From the NCBI GenBank assembly GCA_902651635.1, contig CACRSC010000468.1, positions 1 to 28,511 of the forward strand: 28,511 bases of DNA, written 5' to 3'. Shown here one piece after another: positions 8,967 through 17,524 of the stretch (its first letter is position 1; every line of letters begins with the position of its first letter). This DNA is from Mastigamoeba balamuthi (taxonomy: Eukaryota; Evosea; Mastigamoebida; Mastigamoebidae). The translations under genes and the position numbers were made by a program. The notes beneath the pieces are model-generated. The model was not told the DNA's origin. It worked only from the letters and a program-made list of their open reading frames with translations, and made no database searches.

Positions 8967-9592
8967 CTCCGTTTATCTCCCTCCTCCCCCTTTTTTATGA
9001 ATACTCATGCCCTCACCACTGGGACGATGGCAGCGCCACGCCTCAGTATTTTGGCTCAAAGCATGTTCTCTCGTGAGACAATGCCATTCAACCTCTACTC
9101 CCTTTTCTCGTCGCGTATGAGTTACTGAGAAAAACCTGAGATTCGAAAAAAGAAAAGAGCGAGCCCTCTGAACCTCCCGCTACCCGCCTCGGTGCGCACT
9201 CAGGGCACCACTTGCCACACACTTGCGCCCGCATGCCACAGGCGCTTGTAGCAGGTCCCGAGGCCTCTGGGGCGATCAGCGCGATTAACACAGCCAACTG
9301 AGCGTTCAACACAGCAGCGAAAATTCCGAGCGACGAACACCAACCAACCATTCCTGCAACCAAAAACGCACAGAACTCGAGGCAGAATCATTCCAGCGCA
9401 CACTCCCGGGGCGCTGGGCACAGGGCCCGCGCGGGGCCAGCGAGCGGACACCGGGGAAAACGCACAGGCGGCGATGACGAGGGGCGCAGGCAGCCCCGCA
9501 ACCTCTCGAGAAAGAGCTCAGAAAACCAGCAGGTGGGCCACGTCACGGCAGCCACGAATCTCGCCGCTCGCCGCTGCACAACGGCCCCTCAA
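8967..9592. other. Intergenic, nothing recognised
   Basis: Between the tRNA and the promoter motif of the next gene I see a T-rich run near 8991 and short open frames on both strands. None resembles a known family. Confidence 0.4.
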
Positions 9593-9623
9593 TGACGTCA
9601 GACCCGGGCCAACAAAATCCGCC
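9593..9623 (+). promoter_or_regulatory. Bipartite upstream motif: TGACGTCA, 11 nt, ACAAAATCCGCC
   Basis: The palindrome is at 9593-9600 and the second element at 9612-9623. Spacing is identical to the copy at 2490-2520, with one C/T difference in the second element. Here the motif ends 184 nt before the ATG rather than 71 nt. A T-rich stretch followed by CCAG (9685-9694) could mark a 5' UTR intron end. Confidence 0.5.
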
Positions 9624-9807
9624 GTGCTCGTCGACGCAGTCCTCTTTTCTTTCATTCCGCTGTCCCGGTGCATCCGACTTCGTTTTTTTCCAGTACCCGC
9701 AAGCACACACAGAGATCAACTGGTTGGTGGCCTATCCCCCTCGATCGCCTGCAGCGCCCCGTGCCTCACAGTTGTTCACGCTGCCCACGGCACTGCCCGC
9801 AGTTGAG

Positions 9808-11254
9808 ATGGCCCTGAGGAGCGTTCTGGTCGTCCTGGCAGCCGCCGCGGTGGCGAGCGCCAGCTACTCGTGCTACAACAACCCCAACCGCGGCTCCGAC
9901 AACGTCATCCCCTACAGCGTCGGCGCCGGAACGGTGCGCACCCGCGGCCTCCTCGAGGCCCGCGCACGACTGACGGGGGTATGCCCCGTGCCCGCAGGTG
10001 ACGACGACGGTGCAGAGGGCAGGGGGCAACCTGGGCGTGGACTGGAGGAGCGTGCAGTGCTACCTGTACTTCAGCTACGTGGCCTCGGACGCCCAGGGCC
10101 GCCCGCTGACGACCACGTGGGAGGCGCCGAGGACCGAGCGCATGACGCGGAGCACCGCGCACGGGGGCAACATGTGGACGGGGACGCTGCCGCTGCGCAA
10201 CGAGAGCGTGCTGGAGGTGGTGTCGTACTGCGTGGCCGAGGGCCAGCAGCTCTGGTGCGGCGGCGTCGAGGGCAACATCATCTTCCGCATGCCCCCCGTG
10301 CACCACCAGACGCGCAGCGCCCACTCGGACCTGCAGGTCTTCACGACCCCTGCCCCCGGCTCGGACAACGTCGTCAGCGCCTCCGTTGGTGTCGCCACTG
10401 TGCGTCCCCCGCTTCCTCCGTGTTTTCAGACAATTGCAATTGAAACGAGAGCGTTCGAGTTATTCCGCTTGCGTTGCGGACCTCACGGCTCGTGCACTGA
10501 CTCCTGCATGCCGCGCACAGCTGACGACGACGGTCAACGGGGCGAGCGTCGACCTGAGCCGCGTGCAGTGCTTCGCGTGGTTCGGCTACGTGCGGGCCAC
10601 CGACGACGGCCGCATCCTCTCGACGCAGTGGGGCCCCGCCGTCTCGATGCAGCAGACGCGCGTCCTGGCCGAGGGCGGCAACACCTTCGTGGCCGAGATC
10701 CCCCTGAAGACGGGCCGCGTGCTGCAGGCGACCTCGTACTGCGTGGCCGACGGCGAGCTCCGCTGGGCGACGATGGGCAACGTCAACTTCCGCCTGCCCG
10801 CCAGCGAGCAGCACCCCACGGGCTCGCTCAGCATCGTCAGGCCTCTCTCGACCCCTCTGGGGCTCTCCACCGTCGCCGCCTCGAGCTCCGTCTACCCCCT
10901 CAACGTCGTCGTGCGTCTTGCTTCCCCCGTAACACCATAAGGGAACGTCTTCTCACGCTCGTCTCCTCGTCGTCGGCTCTCCAGGCGAGGTTCAACGACC
11001 TCAGCGGGTACGTGCCGCTGCCCGAGGGCGCGAGGTGCGTGGCGCACTTCGGGTACCCCGTGCGCTTCGGGTCGGCGTGGCCGACGGTGAACGAGACGCA
11101 GCTGATGCCGATGGGCAGCCACAGCGGCAGCGACTTCTGGTACGGCCTCCTCCCGCTGCCCGCTGCCGGCAAGCTGCTCGAGGCCAGCGCCCGCTGCACG
11201 TACAACGGCGTTGAGGCCTGGATTGGAGGCAACATCCAGGTCCAGGCCATCTAA
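9808..11254 (+). CDS. Secreted three-domain protein, four exons (paralogue of 2592-3969)
   Basis: Exons 9808-9933, 9998-10399, 10521-10910 and 10985-11254 join to 395 residues with three phase-0 introns (donors GTGCGC, GTGCGT, GTGCGT). Exon 1 encodes a hydrophobic signal peptide (MALRSVLVVLAAAAVASAS) and a GSDNVI linker, and is again exactly 42 codons. Domain 1 (exon 2) has VQCYLYFSYV, TTWEAP, GNMWTGTLPL, VLEVVSYC and GNIIF. Domain 2 (exon 3) has VQCFAWFGYV, STQWGP, VLQATSYC and GNVNF. Domain 3 (exon 4) has ARCVAHFGYP, LLEASARC and GGNIQVQAI. Paired cysteines in each domain suit a disulphide in a secreted protein. Function is unknown; a carbohydrate-binding or adhesive role is only a guess. 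Confidence 0.82.
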
Positions 11255-11526
11255 GAACCACTGCGAATACTGGCCTGCCTCTCACCGTCGCCGCAGAGCC
11301 AGACGCTGCTGTTCCAAGCGCGAGGGCCGTTCAGACTGCTCTCCATCCCTGCATACATCCTAACAATGAAGACTGTTCAGACCATCCGCGGTGTGTGCAT
11401 GACCCTAATGTGGTCACCAAGAAGTGTCGAGTGGTGCGGTGCCCGCTCTGAAGCGAGTCATCATGTTCTCTCAAGATGCTGCCGGCATCTTTTATCTTTT
11501 TCAACGCATGGATCATCGAACAGTGA
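11255..11526. other. Intergenic, nothing recognised
   Basis: Spacer between the secreted-protein gene and the left edge of U-box segment A. No family-like frame is visible. Confidence 0.4.
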
Positions 11527-13850
11527 AGGGCTGGTGAACCAGATGCGAGCCCGAGACTTGATGAAATCAACGGCAGAAAGTAGATTCGGTGATCCGAATG
11601 TGAGGCAACGCCGTGACGTGGAGAAAATCGATTGCGTCATTGCCGCAAACCAACAATTCTCTACGGTGCACACACCAGTCACCCGACGAGAAAAATGAGC
11701 GGAAACAACAACGACGGCTCGTGGCCTCCCCCGCCCAAGCGCCCGCGGACCGCCAACCTCTTCTACGTGCGCATCGCGCCCGCGCGGGCTCCCGCATCTT
11801 CTTTTCGGTTTTTGGGCGGGTGTTCTCTGGGCGCCACGGGCTAACGCAAATCAAACGACCCCGCGGTATTCTCCATCCCACTGCGTGTGGGGGCGCGCGC
11901 TGCCTGCTCTTCTCTGCTCCGCGACCCCGCAGGGCGTCAACATCAACATCAACAACGTGTTCTGCGGGCCGCCGCCGCCTCCGGCCGCGGGGCCCCTGCC
12001 TGCAGCCGCCGGCCTCGTCCCCGCCGCGCCCTTTGTCCCGCCTCTGGCTGCTCCCGCCGCCGCCGCTGCCGCCCCCGCTGCCTCCGCGCCATCCCACCCT
12101 GTCGCTGCGCCCATCGCGCCCTCTGCGCCCGTCGTCGCGTCGTCCGTCGCCCCCGCAGCCGCCGTCGCCGCGCCGTGCGCCCCCGTCTCCGCGCCCTCGG
12201 TGACCTCTGCGCCGTCCGCGAGCGCTGCGCCCCTCGCCGCCTCGTCCGTCGCCCGCGCCGCGCCCGTCGTCCCGACACTGGCCGCGCCCGCTGCCTCCAT
12301 CGCCGCGCCCTCCGCGCCTGTCGCCCCCTCGCCCGTCGCCCCCGCCAAGCCTGTCGGGCCCCTCGACCCTGCCGTCGCGCCCGCCCCTCTCGTCGCCCGC
12401 CCCGAGCCTGCCGCTGCGCCGTCGCTGCCCCTGCGCGACCTCTCCTGCCTCTCGTCCGCGGCGTCACGCCAGCCCTCGTCGCCGCGCCCCTCGCCCCTGT
12501 CCCTCCGGCTGCAGCTGCCCCCGTCGCCGCCGCTGCGCTTCGCCGCCTCGTCTGTCGCCCGCGCCGCGCCCCTCGTCCCGCTGCTGGTCGCCCCCGCTGC
12601 CTCCGTCTCGCCGCCCTCGGCACCCTCTGCGCCTGTCGCCGCCTCGTCTGTCGTCGCCCCTGCCCCAGTCGTCGCGTGCCCCGAGTCCGTCGCTGAACTC
12701 GTAGCGCCCGGCGTTGTCCCCGACCCTCGCCTCGCTGCCGCATCGACCACTGCCGCCGCCCCTGCGACAACCCAGCCACCCGGAGCTGCGCACAGCGTCG
12801 CAGCCGCCCCTGGAGACACGAACGCGACCCCAACACGGTAAGGCTGCACCGGCGGCCACCCTCAGGCAGCCTGGAAGGTACAGGTCTGGGTTGAATCCGC
12901 CCTGCTCCAGCGGCTGAGCCAGGCCCGGGAGGTGCTCCTCCCCTTCCCAAGGGGTGGCCGCGCTCTCTCGGACACCGGCCAGCCGTGGAGATGGCATTCA
13001 ACCCGAGTCTCTGATCCCTTTCCACGACGCACCTCCCATTCTAAGACACACACAATCGCCCCCATTTCCTGCTCAGCGTGTGGTCGCGCTTGCATCGTTC
13101 AGGGAGGCAGTGGCGGCAGCAGCCCAGGACGTGGAGCACGAGAACATCTGCCCCATCACCCTTGCCGTCCCTGTCCACCCCGTCAGGGCGCCTGACGGCC
13201 ATGTCTACGAGCGCGACAGCATCGTGCAGTGGCTCCAGCGCACACCGCGGTCTCCTCTGACCAACCAATGCATGACGATCGAGGACCTGGTGCCACTGTG
13301 ACCTGGCATCCCGCAGACCCCACACCCATTTCAAGCAGCCAAACCTCAACAGCAGAATCGTTTTGTTTTCGTCCATCAAGTCAGACCGAGCTCAACAATG
13401 GCCTCAGTCAGGATGACCTGTCCGGCGGGAGCATGGCAACTGCTCACAAGTCGTGTTACCCCGAACATTTCAGGAGAGGAGGATCGACGCAAGAGAAAAA
13501 GAGGAAACAAGAGGAACGACAGAGCATGCACCTGCAACGCCGCAGACGCGGTTACCACTTCTTCGCGGCTTTCTGCAGGCAGAATTGGTAGTGCTTGTTT
13601 GTGAGCATGGTACTTAGCCTCCCGTTCCCGCAGCACAGCCGCGCATCCCGCCGGTCGCCAACGGCAACCGCGTTTGATGACGCTCTGGACGAGTCGGTGG
13701 CGTCCCTGGCGTCTGCGGGCAACGACGGGCATCCTCGTCATCGTGAAATGAGTTCGCGGACCCCCGAGGTTCCGACGACCCCAGCGACACCTCGGGGTGT
13801 AGCGCGACGGGCGCGGGCCCCGAGTCGCTGGTCCGCGTGGCGTACGTGCG
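11527..13850 (+). repeat. Segmental duplication, copy A (partners at 19740-20995 and 21128-22840)
   Basis: The segment holds the U-box gene, its leader and its 3' flank. Leader similarity to copy C (minus strand) runs up to 11527, through GGTGAACCAGATGCGAGCCC. Copy B shares only the leader nearest the ATG. Downstream, intron 2, the U-box exon and about 500 nt of flank match copy B closely. The flank includes a region where copy A has about 165 extra bases (near 13485-13650). Conservation of intron as well as exon sequence indicates recent duplication. Confidence 0.8.
11695..13301 (+). CDS. Pro/Ala-rich protein with C-terminal U-box, copy A
   Basis: Proposed exons 11695-11766, 11933-12837 and 13103-13301 give 391 residues. 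The first 24 residues contain PPPPKRPR, a possible nuclear-localisation patch. Exon 2 encodes about 300 residues of low-complexity Pro/Ala/Val/Ser repeats (AAPSAPVAPSPVA-like). Exon 3 encodes a U-box: ENICPITLAVPVHPV, DGHVYERDSIVQWL, PLTNQ, then DLVPL and stop. U-boxes are RING-like E3 ubiquitin-ligase domains that recruit E2 enzymes without zinc. The stop falls where the usual Asn and final helix should follow, so the domain is short by roughly ten residues. Intron 2 (donor GTAAGG, acceptor TTCAG) was placed to keep the U-box frame; intron 1 (GTGCGC...GCAG) by agreement with copies B and C. Confidence 0.7.
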
Positions 13851-13978
13851 CAGCTGGATGACCGGGGGCTCGGTGGTGTCAGAGATGTCCGCGGATACCT
13901 GCACAATGAGCACCTAAATGGGTCCTGCAACCTACACCAATCGATAAGCAGTAACGGCGCCAGGACAAGCAGCTCCAT
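13725..13978 (-). pseudogene. Fragment of a secreted-protein gene, facing the U-box gene
   Basis: On the minus strand an ATG at 13978 starts MELLVLAPLLLIDW, a plausible signal peptide, followed by a GTGTAG donor-like site at 13937. An acceptor-like TGCAG precedes a frame from 13898 encoding VSADISDTTEPPVIQL and PVALHPEVSLGSSEP. A diverged version of the second part (ITLRPEASLGSS) lies opposite copy B's flank near 22640-22840. The two parts do not join in frame with the splice sites I can see, and the gene is cut off where U-box flank begins. I read it as a remnant; function is unknown. Confidence 0.4.
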
Positions 13979-14060
13979 GGCCGTCGCTGTGCGCGACAGA
14001 GGTCGTAGCGATGGACACCACAACAACCCATCAGGAATTGACTGATTCGTACTTGTGAGG
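13933..14060 (-). repeat. Dispersed repeat, inverted partner of 1365-1493
   Basis: Reverse complement of the leader/signal-peptide segment at 1365-1493. This copy keeps the hydrophobic peptide in frame with its ATG (13978); the partner does not. Confidence 0.65.
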
Positions 14061-14071
14061 CGTAGTGCTAC

Positions 14072-14176
14072 CTACCGAGCAATAATCTGAGCACAAATCT
14101 CACAGCCGCAGCACCACGCAGGTACGGCGAGGCACAGGGCAGCACCAGAGACAAAAAAGGCACAATGGCAGCGCAT
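14072..14176 (-). other. 34-codon ORF resembling a Cys-rich signal peptide
   Basis: ATG at 14176 opens MRCHCAFFVSGAALCLAV, then a Trp/Cys-rich tail and TAG at 14072. A GTACCT at the end of the hydrophobic stretch could be a donor for a spliced gene, but I found no matching downstream exon. It may be chance. Confidence 0.2.
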
Positions 14177-14318
14177 GGTGGGGTGGACGCCATGGAAGAT
14201 GGCAGGTCGTGTGTTGGTGTCGGGTCGGGTGGCCTCCGACATGAGTTGGGTGCGTGAAAGTAGAGGGTGCTGGGGTCGGAATGGGGGAAATCCCCTCCAG
14301 AGGAACACCGAGTAGGGG

Positions 14319-17091
14319 TTGGGGGTGCAAGAGTCCTTGGTATCTGACGCGAGGCACCGGGCAGAGTACACGCTGGCTGCGTGGATCAACGCCCACAGCG
14401 TGGCCCTCGCCGCTGCGGGGCTCGTGGGTGCCGACGCGGCTGCAGGCCTTGTGCTGCAGTTCAACGGCAGCCTGGCGCTGCTGGCGGGCGCCGACCCTGT
14501 CTGGGCCAGCGGCCACATGACCGCCCACATCGACCCGTTCCGCTGGTACCACGTCGCAGGCGAGCATCGGCAGCTTCCCCCCCCCCTTTGCCCGCCTCTG
14601 ACGCGCCCCCGCCCCCAGCGACGTTCAGCCCAAGCGAGGCCAACGGCACGGCGAGGCTGTACCTCAACGGGGAGCCAGCGGGGCGGTGGGCGGGCATCGG
14701 GGCCTCCTCAACGGGCAGGGCGCCGCTGGTCGTCGGCAGGACCGCGTCTGACGAGAGCGGCGACTCGTGGGCGGGGCTCGTCGACGACGTGGCCGTGTGG
14801 GCGCGGGCCCTGAGCCCCGCAGAGGTCGCCCGCCTGCGCGGCATCGGGGACAGCGACATGGACGCAGGCCTCGCAGAGGGCCTCGTCCTCTACGCGCGGG
14901 CCGACAGCGACACCCTTGATCGTTCGCTGGACAGCGGCCCCGGGGGCCACGGCGGCGTCCCGTCCAGGGGCGAGCTGCTCTACGGCGGCTACAGGGCCCG
15001 CGTGGCCTACAGGCCCGACTGCATTGCCCCGCGCGGGCAGCGCGCGTGCACTCCGCTATCGATGGCGAGCGTCTGCGGCGACGGCGCTGTGACGGGGGCG
15101 GAGGAGTGCGACGGTGGGCCCGGCTGCACGGCAACCTGCTCCTGCGCCGAGGGGACAGCGAGAGGCGAGTGGGGGTGCGCTGCCAAGGACCAGTGGTGCC
15201 GTGTACGGTTCGCCAGGGCCGGGGACGAGATGGTCCAGCAGTTCATGTCGGTCGACAGGTTCCGCCTCTCGCTGATCCTGGACACAGCGGCAGAGTACCA
15301 CGCGCGGTGGCACTGCTCGCTGACCGACATCGGGGGCTCGTGGATCACCAACTGGCTCTCGACGTGCCTCATGCGCGTGCGCAAGTTCGGAAATGCGGGC
15401 GAGGTCTATCCGGACCCCTACTGCTACGAGCTTATGGGTGCGGCCCCCGCCTTAATGCTTTTCCCAGAGCACATTGCTCACCTCTCCCGTGCAGTGGGCC
15501 AGCGGTACCAGAACAGAACAGACAAGCAGAGGTGCTACTCGGCGGGCTTTTTCTGGTGCCTCGACCGCTGTGTGCCAGATCCAATCGACTGCAAGCGTGC
15601 GTGGCTCTCTCACTCTCTCGTCCTGCTGATGAACTCGGTCTCTACTCTGAGTCCTCCACTGCCGTCCATTTCACTTCTGGATTACGACACACCTTCTTCT
15701 GTGTATACGACTCTCTCAGGGAGGTCGCAACAGGCTTCTCTCTCACGGTCCTGGTTTCCTGTACAGCGATGTGTGGCAAATCTGTGCTGGACGAGGTCAT
15801 CCACGAGAAGTGCGACCTCGGCACGCTGGGCTCGCTCACCACCGGGGGGTGCGCCCCCGGCTGCACCGCCGTCAACGTGGGGTACACGTGCCACGACAGC
15901 GGGTCGCTGTGCAACGCCACGTGCGGCGACGGCATCAAGGCCAACTCGGAGGACTGCGACGACGGCAACACTGTCGCTGGCGACGGCTGCGACCCTGTTT
16001 GCCGCCTCGAGAGCGGCTACGAGTGTTCCCTGGCATCGTCGATCGACCCCAGTTTGCCGTGCGGCAACGTCCTGACAGAGCCCTGCATCAGCAGTTCCTG
16101 TGTGTGCCCCTTGTGCGAGGGCTCACGCTCCTCTGCGCGCACTATCCTCGGAGGAACTGTGGGCCCTGTAGCCGGCCTCGTCGCGGCCACGGCGTTCGTT
16201 GCTCTGGTGCGCAGGAGAAGGAGGGCGCAGCACAGGCAGCACTTAACGTCGCACACGCGCCCGTGGTCTTTCGAGAGCGCACTGTACCCGACACCTGGCA
16301 GCTTCAAGGGCTACGCCCTTATCCCAGCGGGGAAGGAGGACATGGAGCGGGTCCTGGCTGCATACAACGAGCACCCAGTCCCCGGGATGAGCGTTGCCAG
16401 TGTCGAAATCATCCACAGCCCGACGCTCGAGGTGCTCTTCGCCTCGTGCGTCGAGCAGCTGCAGAGGCGCAGGGGCGACGTGGCCTATGCCCCGGCGTGG
16501 CTGCACGAGGACAACGTCGTCCAACGCGCCAGCGTGATCGAGTACCTCGGGGGCCTCTGTGAGCCCCACAGGGACCCCGAGTTCCCAGACGTGGGGCTGC
16601 TGCCCCTGTGGCACGGGACGTCGCCCGACGTCCTCGACAGTCTCTGCAAGACGGGCTTCGCCAACCTGGCGCTGACGGACCAGGGGTACTTCGGCAAGGG
16701 CCTCTACGCGACCACAGAGGCCATCTACGCCCACGACGCCTATGCGGCCGACAGCGGCGGCGTGTTGCTGCTGTGCTGGGTCTCGTTCTTCTCCGCGTAC
16801 CCCGTGGTCGCAGGCGACATGGCCAAGCTGACCGGAAAGGCTCACTGGGCCAACCACGACACGCATTTCGTGCCCGTGGTGCCCGAGGGCCCCGGGGACG
16901 TGCGCAAGCAGAAGGTGTTCTTCCCGTGCGCAGACGTGGCCCAGGCTGTCTACCACGAGATGGTGGTGTTCGAGGCTGCACAGATGCTGCCGCGCTACGT
17001 CGTCCGCTTGTGCCCGCTGGCACCTGTCAGCAACAGTGACAGCGCAGGGCAATCCGACGGTGTTGTCGTCGCAGTTGCCGAGAGCCATTGA
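14319..17091 (+). CDS. Putative single-pass receptor: LamG, Cys-rich region, TM, PARP catalytic domain (5' end unresolved)
   Basis: Exons 14319(?)-14559, 14619-15437, 15495-15596 and 15767-17091 join in frame to about 828 residues. The N-half is a LamG/concanavalin-like domain: AEYTLAAWI, WYHVA, TARLYLNG, then GLVDDVAVWARALSPAEVARL. Next come Cys-rich segments, including a Myxococcus-type (DUF4215) repeat: CGDGIKANSEDCDDGNT and GDGCDPVC. A hydrophobic span GPVAGLVAATAFVALV is followed by five or more basic residues, fitting a type I membrane protein. The cytosolic part is a PARP ADP-ribosyltransferase domain with LWHGTS (His), GKGLYAT (Tyr) and YHEMVVFEAAQ (Glu). The complete H-Y-E triad suggests activity with NAD+. 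Intron 1 uses a GC donor (CAG|GCGAGC). No in-frame ATG precedes the LamG strand, so upstream exon(s) and a signal peptide are missing from the model. Confidence 0.8.
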
Positions 17092-17183
17092 GGGATATCG
17101 GTGGATGGTGGCATGCGGCAAAGCTCAGCGAAAATTAGGAATTGCTGGCTTAGTTTCCATGTTTCCAACTTTTCCAGTTCCAA

Positions 17184-17287
17184 TTGCAGGATTCATATGA
17201 AAAACAGTTCTGTTCAGTTCTGCAAGATTCATCTGAGGAAGGGTTAATACACTGTCATTCGCCATTGTCATTGCAAGATTCATCTGA
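17184..17287 (+). repeat. Three copies of a ~16-nt motif TGCARGATTCATMTGA
   Basis: Copies end at 17200 (TGCAGGATTCATATGA), 17236 and 17287 (both TGCAAGATTCATCTGA). They sit in an AT-richer gap between the receptor gene and its decayed paralogue. They could be regulatory sites or a leftover of local duplication. Confidence 0.5.
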
Positions 17288-17524
17288 CGTACGTTGCACG
17301 GAGATTTGTCGCAGAACACACAGAGAGTACGTGTGTGTGTTTCTTGCGTTGGTCTCTGCCGACGTGGTTCTGGAACGCGCCCGTGGCGTCTGCCCGCCCT
17401 CCGTGCACCGTCAGCGAGACTCTGCCACGCGAACCTGAGCGCCTCGTGGTCGACGGCAGCGAGTTGGAGGAGGTGCCCGACGACACAGAGGGACAGCGCG
17501 AGGGCACTGACGACACCGAGGCTG

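Noticed and set aside
11851-13025. Long open frames on the minus strand opposite U-box copy A (and equivalents opposite copies B and C)
   Set aside because: They are Gly/Ala/Arg-rich mirror frames of GC-rich Pro/Ala codons, with no initiation context, domain or conserved end. The plus-strand (or, for C, minus-strand) model has shared introns and a U-box.
13376-14026. A 216-codon minus-strand frame read as one secreted protein
   Set aside because: It runs through the U-box flank and the region missing from copy B. Only the first 14 codons look like a signal peptide, and the frame of the conserved SLGSS segment is different.
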